NCBI GenBank assembly: GCA_026419785.1
Contig: JAODTK010001777.1
Span: 221,001 to 285,000, forward strand
Direction of reading: 5' to 3'
Source: Sclerodactyla briareus
Taxonomy: Eukaryota > Echinodermata > Holothuroidea > Dendrochirotida > Sclerodactylidae
Length of the DNA: 64,000 nt
Shown here: positions 1 to 12,701 of the stretch, in pieces
Position numbering within the stretch: the stretch's first letter is position 1
Layout: each line of letters begins with the position of its first letter
Translations under genes and position numbers: made by a program
The notes under the pieces: generated by a model
Database searches by the model: none
Told to the model about the DNA's origin: nothing
The model's input: only the letters and a program-made list of their open reading frames with translations

Positions 1-1940
1 CAGATGATAGGCCTCACTTGATCCGGAACCTCCCATCCATTTGATAGTAGCCTCTGATCATCTTGCACGCAGTTCACCTTTCCGTTAACTTCATCCACAA
101 TCTTCTGAGCTGATTCTGTGTTTGCCACCAAGGCACCAACGCATTATCTCAGCGTAACGAATATTAGTTATATATCTCCCGCCAATATTAATAATCTCCA
201 GTCTCCAGATCCCTGAAAATTTCCTCTATATATAAGTAAAACGTTTTGGTGATAGGATGCAGCCTTGTCTAACTCCGCGTTTGATGACAAATTCTTCAGT
301 GAAATCGTCATCCATTCTTACAAATACCCGTTGATTCCAGTATAGATTCTGTATAACCGCAATATCCTTAATATCCATTTCTATTTTGTTGAGCACGTTG
401 GTGAGGTTTTGATGGTTCACTCATCGATCACCTCGCGGATCCGCATCTCATCTCTTTCATTCCTTTCGTCCCATTCCATTTCATTGTAATGGTGCTGCCC
501 TCCCGGGTTTGTTTGGTGCCAAGGCAGCGGGCATGTCCTCTCTTCTGTTTGTACTGATAATCGCCCGTTTTTCGAGCAGAGGCGTCCAGGCTGCCTTGGG
601 GTGAGGGTGGTTTTCGTTGGAAGATGTTAAGTAAGTGCATTTTGTATATTTTCCCCGTGTTCTGGTAACGCTTTTTCATCTCTGCTGTTTTGGTTTGACC
701 CCGTACGTCAATTGATTGAGAAAGTCCTCAGTTGTAATAAATTCTGAGTGAACTTAGACTTTTCCCTTTTTTGTCTTTTTTCTGAGTTTCGCGGACGGGT
801 CCTGTAACAATTATATTGTCATTCCTAATCATGATCACACGGAGTAAAACCTTCAACACGTGGATCATGATTGCCCGCGTTCTATAATCCGAGCAATTCA
901 CTGCCTGTGTCATCTGGTCATTTGGTAATTTACCGGTCTCATAAAACAATCTGATCAAATCGCTGATAAATTGTGTCCCAATCTCATCAAGAGCTCGTAG
1001 CATCTTCCCTGTAAACTGATCTACTTCCGGTGCCTTACCATGTATCATGGCTGCAACCACCTCTTCCTGTAGAATCTCAGGGCCCTCAGTGCCAGTCCTG
1101 TCCTCGTGATTGCTTCTGTTGTCATCACTATAGAGCTGGCTCACATACTCTTTCCATCTTTCTGCAATCTATCCTTCTCGTGCTGTCGCTTTCTATTGAC
1201 ATCAATGACACAACCACTGCCTGTTTTGATACCATGTACCTTATCAGTCATCTCTCGGATCTTCATATGCTGGTTCTTGCACGCTCGGCTCTTCTCCATA
1301 AGATCAATGATTTCACCTGTAATCCGCTCATTTTTTAGCTCCTTCTTCCCTCCCTGTTTTAAAACAGACTCTATGCTGCTCCCATTATGCTATTTCTCAC
1401 ATCTTGTAAGAGCGCTTCTACTTCTTTTTGATAATTTTGTTCAGTTTCCTCTCTTGTTAGCAAGTTGAATCTGTTTGTAACCTCCTCAGCGAATTGCTCT
1501 CGCACTCTGTCCTCTTTTAGAGCATCTAGATCCAGTTGGTCTTCATTATAACTGGATTTCTTTAGAATCTCGCGTTTGAGTTTCACACAAGCCACTAGAA
1601 GAAAGGGATCGCTATTCATGTCAGTACCTGGATATTGCCACACATCCTTTACAACATCCTTATCATCTGATTTACCGCGATGTTGTCAATTCGATTGCGG
1701 TAGTTATCTCCGGGACTTTTCCAGGTATAAAGCCTTTTTTTCATGTTGAAAGTGAGTATTGGTAATAACAAATTGCGTTCCTTGCAGGAATTCACAGCTG
1801 TTCCCTCTTTCAATTACTATTACCTGAACTTATGGACCCACTATTTTTTCCTCTCTGCCCATTCCCACCCTGGCATTCAAATCTCCAAGAATGAAAAGCA
1901 TTTCTGTTGATTTGCAGCGTCTAATGCCTTGCCAATTCTT
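1..1940 (-). mobile_element. RTE-type LINE, copy A, 3' part (RT and EN-RT linker)
   Basis: Degenerate minus-strand LINE polyprotein, cut by the window start. Read on the minus strand, the order is: the end of the endonuclease domain at about 1830-1920 (FILGDLNARVG), a linker at about 1640-1370 (SDPFLLVACVKLKR...), the RT N-terminal part at about 1144-830 (GKAPEVDQ, NCSDYRTRAIMIHVLK), and RT motif 4 at about 420-230 (NLYWNQRVFVR, then KRGVRQGCILSP). These are hallmarks of the endonuclease-RT often annotated as craniofacial development protein 2-like, an RTE/BovB-type retrotransposon. At least four frame breaks separate the pieces. It aligns over its length with the copies at 34.5 and 52.9 kb. 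The 5' part continues at 5120 after a nested insertion. Confidence 0.85.
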
Positions 1941-4900
1941 AAAATAGAATATAAATAGTAAATATTTATATGGCGCTCTACAATGAACACACCGCCTTAC
2001 AATACACAGATCCGTAACCAGAAAAGAAAAACGAAAAAAGGAATTACAAGGATAAACCAAACAGGTAGGTCTTAAGAGAACGCTTCAAGGCTGTGATAGT
2101 CGCAGCATCACGAATATAACGAGGAAGATGTTTCCAATGCGGGGACCAGCGATGAAGAAGCTCATCACCAGCCTTTCTGTGGAATCGAGGAACAAAAAGT
2201 CTGGTGCGGTCAGCAGAGGAACGCAAGCTGTAACGGCTTGGGGGCTGTAAGCCAAGCAAACCAGAAAGGTACAGAGGGGCAGTATTCGTCTGGATGCACT
2301 ATACACAGCAGGAATTTTGAACATTATTCTTTTCTTCTTTTTATTACAGAGAGCCAGTGGAGTGAATGAAATAATTCCCTAGAGGGGCGCTCCCAGCCGC
2401 ACGCAAAAATTAGGCGGGCAGCTTTGTTTTGCAGTCTCTGAGGCGACAAATATCAGCCTGCCGAGCTCCAAGCAAGCAGGGAGTTGCATAGTCTAGGCGA
2501 GAAAGAATAAGGCATCTGACCGCACAATGGCAAACATCCTGGGTAATGAATTTCCGAATCCGCCACAGATTGCGTATGGGAAATTTATAGTTTGCATAGG
2601 TAATCGAACTGACTAGAACATATTCAAACACCTGTCGAACATAACCCCCAAATTCTTTATGTTATCGGACAATTCAATGTTAGTATTCCCAAGTGTCAGA
2701 GAAACATCGGGGACTAATCGCAGGGCATGGGGGACCGATGATGAAAAATTCCGTTTCCCTTGGTTCAACTTAAGTTTGTTTTTATACATCCATTTGTGAA
2801 CCTCGGATACACACTTACTTAATCTCACTAGTGCTCTTTCCCGATCATCCTGGCGGGTGGGGTCAAACTCAGTATATAGCTGTATATCATCAGCATACAT
2901 ATGAAATTAACGCCATGCTGACGTATGATGTCGCCTACTGGCGTAGTATACATGACAAAACCACATGGACCTACAATAGATCCCTGGGGCAAAGACTAAT
3001 CAAAAATGTGTGTCTCAGACACTCCCCCATTAATGATGACCTTAGTTGATCTGGCATCCAAGTAAGAATTGAACCCCAGGATAGAGGAGCACCATGTATG
3101 TGAAAATAGTTGTCAAGGCGTTGGATAAAGATTGAATGGTTGACAGTATCAAAAGCTGCAGACATGTCCAGAAGAACCAGGAATGCAGCTTTGCCGTTGT
3201 CAAAGTGACGCAAGATATCACATTTCACCTTCAAAAGGGCAGTTTCAGTGCTATTATTTGTCTTTAGGCCGATTGCATGTGTTCGCCAAGGTTATTCCTA
3301 GTGACATAATCATTCAGTTGGGCAACGACTGCTCTCTCGATAAGTTTAGAAAGAAACGGTAAATTAGCAAATGGACGGTAGTTGGTGAGGTCATTGCGTT
3401 CTAGACCTGCTTTCTTAATAACAGGGGTTATTATGGATTCCTTAAGGCAAGTAGGGAAAACACCAGACGAGAGGGTGAGATTAATAACCGAGTCAGGACT
3501 GGAAGGAGGACTGTTAGGTTTTCCTTAATTAACCAGGCAGGCCACGGATCAAGTTTGCAAGACTGTTAGGAGTTGTCATGACAATCTTGCGTACATCAGC
3601 ACAAGAGAGTGGTTCGAAGGCTGACATGCAGACATCATCAGACTGACATAAGGGGGGTGATGAATCAGACGTATCATCGTCTGGTGAGTTGTCAGCCATC
3701 TCAGAGTATATGCTAGCAATTTAGAAGCAAATGTATTCATAAAACTGTCGGCAAGATACTTATCAGTGATAGAATCGGGTAAAGGCCTACCGTGGGAATT
3801 AAGAAGAACTCTTATGGGTTATACATACCCCTTGCATCTGTATCAGAACATTTGTCCATAAAAAATGTGGATTTAGCGTTCAATATCAAAGACTGTACAT
3901 GGTCCTTTTGCTGCTGGAGGAGTAGTTTATCTTGGTCAGACCACTCTTCCTCCACCGGCGCTCAAGGCGTCTTCGCTCACGACGTTCAACGTGGATCCAT
4001 CATTATACCATGGTATCTTGGTTTATCCACGCTGGGGTCCGAGTTACTAGAGGGCAGCTTCGTCCAAGATAGATGCAAGACCGGCCAGGAGGTTGGTTTT
4101 ATGGATTGATGTCACCTCCCATATTAATGATGGTTTTCACATGTTCCTGTAGCAGCTCAGCTAGGACGTCACGGTCAAGCTTGCTATAGTCCCTTCTGGT
4201 AACAGTGATCATAGGCACATCACTGGTGATGGGGGAGGGCGGTATATACAGCATAGCACAAGCATTTCTCACACAGATGGATGTTGTTCGAAAGTCCGAG
4301 TCTGATCCACTGTGACCACATTAATATTTAGACCATTTTTGTGGAGAATTGCAATCCCACCACCATAACCATTCTCATTCCCGCGAGGAGCATTAATACA
4401 GTTGTAACCACTTGGTGTGCATTCACCAATAATAACATGGTCATGACATGAAAGCCAAGTTTCAGTAATCAACATGATATCACGTCTACAGCAAACGTGG
4501 TCAGACATGTACCGGTTGTGTTTCTCACCAGCGAGCATTCCTTGGTGAACAATAAGCTGCTTCGGAGATTCTGTGCTTTAGGCAAGTCACGCAAGTGAGG
4601 ACGCACCTGAGACGTCGGTTTCAGGGGGAATTTCCCAAGGTCACGTGAGGAAATCGATACTGTTTTGATATTCTTACGCATATGCCTACCGGCGCGTCTA
4701 CCCCTGGAACGGCGAGTGGTGATAAAATCCTTCGCCTGCTCAAGCTGAATGGGGCATTCAACAGAGCCATTGTTAAACACTCGTAAATTCAAAAGCTGTT
4801 CCCTTGTATAGGTCCATCTATCCGATTACCTGATTGTAGCGACGGTTGGCAGCTCGATCCTGTACGGTCCGTTGTAGCACTACCTGCATTGATATCTGTT

Positions 4901-5119
4901 TAACGAACGTTCCTAGGCCTAAGCTGTTAGGATAGGAATATCCAGGGTCATCACAAAACGGTGATACAGAATCAGAAATCCACGCCAAGCAGTTGGTCAT
5001 AGCTGAACGATCCATCCCGATGGTGGACACCAACAACAATATGAACGCATACATGGCACTCAACAACTAAGAAAAAGCACAAGGAACTAAATAAATAGCA
5101 GAAAATATCAGCAACAAAA
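1941..5119 (-). mobile_element. Nested L2/CR1-like LINE, near full length, frame-broken
   Basis: Minus-strand non-LTR retrotransposon inserted inside copy A of the RTE-type LINE. On the minus strand: a basic N-terminal stretch at about 4790-4560 (RRSRGRRAGRHMRKN), an AP-endonuclease at about 4500-4270 (DIMLITETWLS, GGGIAILH), RT palm at 3234-2971 (LLDMSAAFDTVNH), the catalytic YADD box at about 2890 (MYADDIQLY), thumb at 2631-2410 (LILSRLDYATPCL), and the C-terminal tail ending KRSLKTYLFGLSL at about 2050. The 3' end carries the GCGCCATATAAAT-like tail typical of L2-related families. The 7-bp word AATTCTT flanks it at 1934-1940 and 5120-5126, consistent with a target-site duplication. Frameshifts lie between domains. 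The ~3.2 kb length suits an L2-type element with some loss. Confidence 0.88.
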
Positions 5120-6460
5120 AATTCTTCGTAGATGTCCACTTCCTCATGACTGTAGTCTGTACTACATCGAAGGGTTTGTCATCCATTTCAGCATCATGTC
5201 AGAAATAGGCCAATAACCGTTAACTGAATTGACAATGTTTTTTCTTAAAAAAAAAAAAAAACCCACTCCATTTGCATGTTTGTTCCCATCAGAAAAATAG
5301 GGAGAAATCATCTTTGTCCTTTCGTCCGGATTCTGTTCATCTAACCTCTGATACTTAGGTACAAATCTATTCCACCCAAGGGTTTGCCCATATATCACAA
5401 TAGTGAATATAAACGGTGTCATCCTCACGATATATTGATATTGATATGATAATATGATAAAATACTGTCCGTAACTGTTGTTAGTGTTAGAAATAGAGGC
5501 ACCCAGAGCCTGCGTCGCTAAAATGCAATTTTATTGCATTTCGGTATGGACTAATGTGAACAATGGTATACCTAGGAACATTGGAAAACATGAGATTCAT
5601 GTTCCTTACCTCAATGTTACAGAGAGAGGCATTTAAGTAGTGATATCTTAGTTGATCGATAGTTATCCATATTGACACCAATGTAATTTGTGCCTTGCGA
5701 GAAAAATACAACTTTTCTGTAAATTCTTTCACGGTCCCGCTTTTTTGGCTTACATCAACAGCTGCCGTGAAAAGAGAGGGTGTCACTTACGGTGCGCAAT
5801 ATTGGCTGCCCTGCCAAGTCGGGGATACAGGCCACATCAATGGGATGGCTTGGCTTGAAGGTTCTTTTGACCTGCAAAATAGGTTCAATTCTCGAGAGTT
5901 GTGGTTGACGACTACTTACCCCCTGAGCTACTTTTACTGACCTGACCTGAACATTAAATGGCCGAGATGTCACAGTAGTCACTGCAACAGTTCATCCAGT
6001 TTAATTGTGAGCCACAAAGAGAACTTCTCACAATGCCCGTTGTGCCCCTTCAATGAACTTTGAATTGGCCTCATTGGACCAAGATGCAACAATAGTCCAT
6101 AACAAATGTATCAAATTTTGGTTATTATCCATAAACAATGACCGAGAGGGGCAAAATGAAACAATTCCATGCAATGGCTTCTGGGCCCTCAATGACTTGA
6201 CAAGGACGGCCATGTGCAAATGCCCCCACATTCAAAATAGGCACATTTTAACTACGTGTAGTCAAATCGACCGAACGATGACTTTAGAAAATAGCAGTTT
6301 CAAGTAATGCCCGCTGGCCCCGTTAATGACCTTTGACTGATCTTTCACATGGTCAGGATGACAGGATAAAAACTTTTGTGCCAAAGGTTTGGTCAACATT
6401 CATGGAAGAAGGACTGTTTGGTGGACCTATAACTACTTATGAATTTATACTGTAAAGCTT
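5120..6460 (-). mobile_element. RTE-type LINE, copy A, 5' part (endonuclease start and 5' region)
   Basis: Continuation of copy A beyond the nested insertion. The minus-strand frame at 5428-5162 reads GVGF, then RKNIVNSVNGYWPISD, a conserved endonuclease block of CFDP2-like RTE elements. Upstream in element orientation (5460-6460) is a non-coding 5' region shared with 37.2-38.6 kb and 55.6-57.2 kb. It is built from imperfect repeats containing CAATGACCTTTGAC and TTGTGCCCCTTCAATG words. A poly-A run at 5248-5261 lies inside the endonuclease region and breaks the frame. The boundary with the CR1-like remnant at about 6463 is approximate. Confidence 0.78.
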
Positions 6461-6462
6461 CC

Positions 6463-7245
6463 GGTCCAGACGGGGTTACCCGTTTTTCCTAGAATCGTTT
6501 GCGACCCAATTAGTCTGTTCCTTAGCTTCATTCTCAATGAAACTGTAGAAGAAGGTGTCGTTCCTGCGGAGGCGAATGGTTTGGCCTATTTTCAAGAAAA
6601 GTTTAATCGGTCTTTCTGGATTACATAGTGCCTCTCACCGCTAGATTAGTGCCTCTCACTAGGCGGTATGTAAGGTGATGGAACCAACTATTAGGGATCA
6701 GATGGTGTTCATTTAAAAATCTGATCCAATCTGATCCAAGAGTCTCAGCATGCTCAGGGAAAAATCGTTACGTATTTGAACAAGTTAGAAATTTATAGAA
6801 GATTGTTTACTAGTCTAGTGTAAGGGTACGCTGTTAATGTTACTTTCCTGGAATTTAAGCGATTGATAAGGTTGTTTCATAACGTCTCTTACTCAAACAG
6901 GAGAAGGAGTTTGGGTATTCACGCAAGGTCAGGAGTTGTAATTAAGGATACGTTCTCTACTTGGCGGTCACTAATTTTTGTTTGTGTCACCCAAGGGTAG
7001 GTTTTCGCCCCCCCTTACTCTTCTTGGCCAAAGTTGTTATCGGGATTAAATAGTGGTGACGACCAAATCTCAAAATGATCGGATCCGATGGCAATGTTTT
7101 TCAGCGCCGGATAATTGCAAAGTGATGCATGATAATTAGCATAACGGCAAACGTTTTATTAGGGGAATGGTTTCAGATAGTAATCATGCGGTAAATTCAG
7201 AAAAAGATCTTTTCTTTTTATTCTACATGGGAAACCGATCTGAGC
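6463..7245 (+). mobile_element. CR1-like LINE reverse-transcriptase remnant, copy 1
   Basis: Degenerate plus-strand RT. The start reads GPDGV, then a frame resembling the RT N-terminal block (LFLSFILNETVEEGVVP). After a gap come the equivalents of RTYV.EQ at about 6770 and a CTQG-like box before 7010. It matches the better-preserved piece at 60.4-61.15 kb almost throughout, including the duplicated TAGTGCCTCTCAC words. Indels and stops are numerous, and there is no endonuclease or 3' tail. It is assigned to the CR1/Jockey-like group by comparison with the second copy. Confidence 0.6.
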
Positions 7246-8480
7246 AGTGCGGGAAGGGAAGTGCTAGAAGGTTATATTGGAAGTTCGGCTTGAATAATTT
7301 TCAATTTCAGTTTACTTCATAAGATAATTGTGTTGAGACTGTTTGAACAGTTGGTGAGGTGAGACATCACTTGGAAGTTACTTCGTGAGATGTGGAGAGT
7401 TCCATTATTGATCGATGAGTTGTCAATTGAAGAAGTGTTCAGAGGAGGGCTACCAGAACAATTAAGTTCCGCGAAATTTGACTCATGAGGAAAAACAGAG
7501 GTTCCGTTTGGACTCATTGGGGCCTGACGGCGTATGCGAGGTGATTTGGTTCATGTTTTCAAATTGTCCATGGTTCCGATGGCCTTTCCTTCGACTTCTT
7601 CTTCGAATTTTCTAATGTCATCACTAAACAGAGGCCATGTTCCAAATCTCGTCATGTGGTAGGTCAGATATTCGGACGGCATGTTCTCCCAATGAGTGAT
7701 CAATGAGGGCGAAAAGACTCCATGAAATGTTGTTGGTCCTGCCAGAGGTTTTTTTTAAGATTACCGAGCCCAGTCGATATTTTGAATAATAATTGAAAAT
7801 TGCAACTCCCAAAAATCAAATTAGGGTCAAGTAATACTGCTACCTATGTTTATTATGCATCTCAGAAAGAAGTAGTGACCTTGACCTGACCATAAAACCG
7901 GAAAATGGGCAATCAACTCCACAGTGTTGTAATGATAATAACGATAGGTTTTGCATTGATTTTTGTTAGATACATTGCCTGTTACGTTGGACAGGCTAAT
8001 CCAAAACAGTTCTCACAAGAAACACAAGGTGTGATAGGCCAGTGAGCACTTGCATTTCTCATGGATCCAGTGTTGACGTAGAATAGACTAATCTATAATG
8101 AAAGTTAGTACATAATTGGAGTCAAAAGGAGAGTGGGCAATGATGGAATCTCATAATAAACGCGTCGGTGATTTTGGCGGTCTTTTGTCATCTTCCAGGA
8201 ACTAAGCTCCAATGAAAGATGTTATAGCATGGCATTCAAGGGGTTCAAGTGCAGAGTGGATTTGCCGAGAGTAGAATAGGGGAAAGATCGTTTTCAGCTC
8301 GTGTGGCTCATTATATTTGTGGTGCCTGGCCTGTTTCAGGCAGTATTATAAAACCAGAAAGCCAAAAGGCTTAGTGAAGTTCCTTGGGACTCTTTCTGCC
8401 AAACCAAATAGCCAGACTCAAGGACAAAAAGGAGATTGTACCAGCTCATTGTGGGAAAAACGTAACCTCTGACGAAATCA
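7246..8480. other. Unassigned intergenic stretch
   Basis: I find no convincing coding potential, RNA gene or repeat here. The two short minus-strand open frames (7517-7317 and 7812-7624) have no recognisable motif and low-complexity composition. Confidence 0.5.
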
Positions 8481-10205
8481 CTTAAAAAGATAGGTCACAC
8501 TAAATTCAAAGGATTTCAGACTTTGACCTCTGTGGACCTCAGATGATTCTGACCACTGACCCCAAAACAATAGGGTTCATAACCCTCATCATGGGGAAAA
8601 ACAGAACCAAGTATGAGCTTCATCCATCCAGGTTGGGGTCGAGTGTTGTGTCACAAGCCCAAATTGGCCAAATTATGACTTTTCACAAATTTCCTATCTT
8701 CGACCAAAATCACCCCCGACCTATACCAAAAACAAGAGGGTTCCTGTACTCCCCCCATAAGAAATCTACACACCAATTTGAACCTGATCAGACCACCATT
8801 CTTCAACGTTATTCGTGTCAAGTGTCAGACTTTTGAACCCTGGTGACCTCAGATGACCTCTGACCTGACCACCCCAAACACTCGGGTTCATATCTCATCA
8901 GGGAAACACACCTACCAAGTATGGAGCTTCATCCAGCAGGTGGGTCGAGTTATTGTGGTCACAAGCCAAAATTGTCCCAATTATTGACTTTACCAAATTT
9001 TCCTATTTCGACCAAAATTCACTCCCGACCTATAACCAAAACAGACAGAGGTTCCTGTACTCCCCTCCATAAGAAGCTAACCCAAATTTGAAGACCTGAT
9101 CAGACCAACCATACTTGGCTTATCGTGTTTACAGGTGTTCAGACTTGAGACCCTGGGACCTCCGCTGACCCTGTTTTTCTGGAGATTTGTTTACCGCGGA
9201 CCTGACCCCCAAACAATAGAGTTCATGCACTCATCATGGGGAACACCCATACCAAGTATCACTTCATCCATCCAGTGGGGTCGAGTTATCGTGGTTCCAA
9301 TCCAAAATTGGCCAAATCACATTGACTTTTCACAAATTTTCTATTTTGACCAAAATTCACACACACCCTGGACCTTCCAAAAATATAGGGTCCCTGTATC
9401 CCCATAAGAAAGCTACACACCAAATTTTGAACCCTATTCAGACCGAATATTCTGGACTTATCGTGTTCACAAGGTTTCAGACTTTGACCTCGGTGACCTC
9501 AGTGAACTCTGACCTGACCCCAAAACACTGGGTTCATCATGGGGAACACAACATACCAAGTATAGCTTCATCATCCCGGTTTGGGTCGAGTTTTGTGTTC
9601 ACCAGCAAATTGCCAAATTAATTGACTTTTACAACTTTCCTATCTTCGACCAAAATTCACCCCCGACCTATACCAAAAACAAAGGGTTCCTGTACTCCCC
9701 CCATAAGAAGCTTACACACCAAATTTGAAACCCTGTCCGACAACCATTCTGAACTTATCGTTTACAAGGTTTTCATATTTTGATATCTGGTGACCTCCGA
9801 TGACCTCTGACCTGACCCCCAAACAATAGAGTTCATGCACTCATCATGGGGAACACAACTACCAAGAATGAGCTTCATCCATCCGGTGGGATCGAGTTAC
9901 GTGTTCACAAGCCAAAATTGGCCAAATCATTGACTTTTACCAAATTTTCCTATTTTTGACCAAAATTCACCCCTGACCTATTCAAAAAATAGGTTCCTGT
10001 ACTCCCCTAAGAAAGCTACACCCAATTTCAACCGATCAGACCAACCATTCTGGACGTAGCGTGTGTTTCAAAGGTTTCAGACTTTGACCTCTAGTGACCT
10101 CAATGACCTCTGACCTGACCCCAAAAAATTAGGCTTCATGTACTCATCAGGGGACCACATATTCAAGTACGAGCTTCTCCATCCAGGTGGGGTCAATTAT
10201 TGTGT
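8480..10205. repeat. Satellite array, ~310-bp unit, six copies, TGACCT-rich
   Basis: Six head-to-tail units of roughly 290-340 bp. The anchor word near CAGACTTTGACCTC occurs at about 8518, 8825, 9140, 9477, 9770 and 10078. Each unit carries clustered TGACCT half-sites (for example TGACCTCTGACCTGACC), a stretch near CCCAAACAATAGGGTTCATG, CATCATGGGGAACAC, and GACCAAAATTCACCCC. Copies differ by many small indels. A single diverged unit lies at about 61.73-61.91 kb. Open frames here are incidental to the repeat. Confidence 0.92.
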
Positions 10206-10233
10206 TCACCAGTCAGGCGTCACACACACTACA

Positions 10234-10263
10234 TATACACCACTACACACACACACACACTGG
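10234..10263. repeat. (CA)n microsatellite
   Basis: Short CA-rich tract at the end of the satellite array, interrupted by a few other bases. Confidence 0.8.
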
Positions 10264-10507
10264 CAGGATGGCATAGATTCCTCCGACTTCGTCAAGGAAT
10301 CAAGTCGAGGAATAAAAAATTTCATCATTGTCATGCAATGTCATGGGATGGCGTTATATCAAGACTACAACAAGAGGAAGGAAGAGGTAATTGTTTATCT
10401 TGGCAGATGTTGGCACCTTCTAGAGTAGGCAACATGATTTTTTCACCGTAAACTCGAAACCCGGAGGAGGTTGGCTGCTCTGGCACACTTTCCTCGGGTG
10501 CTGTCCT

Positions 10508-10527
10508 CCCCCCCCCCCCCCCCCCCG
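10508..10527. repeat. Poly-C tract
   Basis: Run of about 20 C. It puts a glycine run into a spurious minus-strand frame. Its length is unlikely to be reliable. Confidence 0.85.
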
Positions 10528-10529
10528 TC

Positions 10530-10870
10530 CAGACAATTTCTCCCGGTAAGGTCACTATCACCCTGTTGTACACTTTTAAGCTATGGGGCTAAAATCCCTT
10601 TCCCTGAAATAATCCCCATACTCTCCAACTGATTTGCGATCTTCCGGTCTTGCCAAACAATTACCCCGATTTTCGGCAATTAATCTTCATTCACCAAACC
10701 CTAAGCCTAGAGGTTAGGGGGGTACCAACTGCATGATTCTTCAATCCCCTAGTTTGGTGTCTGGCCACAAAATACCAAAATTTATGCTCAGATCCCCTGG
10801 ATATAGCGTGTGATATGATGCTGTTAGTAAGTCACATTGGGTCAAAAAGGTCACGAGGGAGTCACCAGAT
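10530..10870. other. Unassigned stretch
   Basis: Non-coding; no gene or repeat recognised. Confidence 0.4.
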
Positions 10871-10874
10871 GTAG

Positions 10875-11185
10875 ATTACACAGACGAACAAAATTCGCCG
10901 TTATGCCAACGCCATGACAGAATCGTTGCGAAGATATATAAAGATTTTTAAAATTTATTCAGTTGCTTCAGAGGGCTTCTAAAGAGGACATACAACTGGA
11001 TATAGCGTTTAATAGAAGTGTGTTAGTATGTCGGTTCAATTGACTCTTGGCTGCTACAACAAGGCGAGTTTAGTCGTTACCACAGATTAACCCCGAATGT
11101 CAGAAGTTCATCAGGTCGAATAGGGCAAAAGGTCAAAAGGCGAATCAAAGTGGCAAAGCAGAGTAGTTTGCACAGCGAGAAAAAT
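10875..11185. repeat. Dispersed repeat, copy 1 of 2 in window
   Basis: It matches the last ~290 bp of the window (63.71-64.0 kb) in the same orientation. Shared words include GTTGCGAAGATATATAAAGAT, AGAGGACATA, TAGTATGTCGGTTCAATTGA, GCTACAACAAG and a closing AGTTTGCACA. No open frame or terminal structure is visible, so the class is unknown. Confidence 0.82.
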
Positions 11186-11543
11186 TCCCAGTACGCCGGG
11201 ACCCTCTCAAAAAATGTTCCGTATCGAGAAATACCGAGAATACTCTTCAGTGACCTCGATTGACCTCGACATGGCACCATCAAGAATAGAGTTTTTCCTC
11301 TTCGTATATGCAACCAACACACTAGATATACAATTTCATATCTGCTTCTGTTCCCATAATCGTGCGGAAACGCTTTTGAAGACTGACCCTCCTGACATTG
11401 GCACGATCTTCAATTGATACCAAAAACAACAGGGATTCCCCCTTCATGGGGGACACCTACCTACTAACTATGAATTGATACAAGTTGCGTACTCCAGATT
11501 GCGGGAACCATCGTTTCCAAGCGTTCCTGCACGACACAGACCA

Positions 11544-11597
11544 CACACACACACACATACACACACACGCACACACACACACACACACACACACCCA
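11544..11597. repeat. (CA)n microsatellite
   Basis: CA-rich tract with a few interruptions. It sits at the left edge of a dispersed repeat that also follows a CA tract at 22.95 kb. Confidence 0.92.
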
Positions 11598-11840
11598 CAC
11601 GTACATGCATGAACGGACACCTTTGCGAGTGCTCCTCATTGCTGATCACCGACCCCATGGGCACCCCACCCCACCACAGGCGGTACACCTCAGTGTATAG
11701 TCCTTAACCACCACTATTGTTACAATAGCAACCATTGCTAAGGCAACCAGCAACAGTAAATATAGGTGAAATTGCAACTGACTATACAATAATTCATCAG
11801 GCGCTTCGGGACCGATGAGATAAGAAGAAACAGAAACAAA
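11598..11840. repeat. Dispersed repeat attached to a CA microsatellite, copy 1
   Basis: Similar to 22975-23195. Both begin just after a CA tract with GAACGGACACCTT, include GGGCACCCC and CCTCAGTG(T/G)ATAGT, and end CTTCGGGACCGATGAGATAA. Having the same microsatellite at the same edge suggests the CA tract is part of the element. Confidence 0.8.
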
Positions 11841-11849
11841 AACTTGCAG

Positions 11850-12695
11850 TTTTACTACTCGCGTTGTCTGAAGAATCGGGAGGCATCTGAAAGCATCGGG
11901 AGAAAAGTTGTACCAGTTCATTTCAGAAATTTACCATCGCGATTTTTGTTTGTTTGGGGGTTGTTTGACCTTTTGCATAGATGAGTAAGCTGTGGAGTGC
12001 GTTGCTTGATACTACCTAGCCTGTTTCGTATTTCCTCTGTTTTGTCGAACTGGAAATGATGCAACATGAAATGCAGCCGAATGTCACCACCTGAGCATTT
12101 TTCCCAGTGGGAAAGAGGGCCATTAGATGTTATGAGGCGGATGGGCTACCCGAGAATCAATAAGCACGGTGATTTTGTTGCGACCCTCGGTCCCCAGCGA
12201 ACCAGCAAGATATCATGATGAGGGAGTCGCTCTCTCATACTGTACCAGTGCAGCACCGAACAGCCAAAACCAAAACCACGGTCTGTCGGTACCAAAGTAT
12301 AGAAACTTGAATTGACATTAAACAATTATCAGCACTTCGTAATAGTAATAGAGGCATCGGAGACCCGTTATACGGGGGTCCCGTGCGCCTATTTCCTCTA
12401 CCCCCCCCCCCTACAATAAGGAATTATGCCCTTAGATGGCATATCGTATGGAAACCCGCCCTCCCCCACCCTATATTGCTATAACCCGCAGTGATATGAA
12501 TCAGAGGAATTATTCAATTTAATGTATGCAGTCTATAGTCCGGTACTTATAGAGTAGCTTAACTTCGTCCTAAAAATGGCTGGAAGTCTGTCAGCTTGAT
12601 AGTTCCTATAATGAGTGCACGAATGTGACTCATCATGTCTCACAGGAGAAATTGTTAGGCCTGCATTGCTTCCGCATTTCATTTCAAATAGTTGA
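11850..12695. other. Unassigned stretch with poly-C tract
   Basis: No gene recognised. A C-rich tract lies near 12400 and purine/pyrimidine-biased sequence around 12100-12500. Short minus-strand frames here have no motif. Confidence 0.4.
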
Positions 12696-12701
12696 TTGAG
12701 G

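Noticed and set aside
8480..10205. CRISPR-like array
   Set aside because: Units are ~310 bp, diverged along their whole length, with no alternating short repeat and spacer, in a eukaryotic context.
11485..11700. Open frames across the CA and TG microsatellites (11.5, 13.5, 22.9 kb)
   Set aside because: They consist mainly of Thr-His or Val-Cys dipeptide runs, an artefact of the microsatellite.
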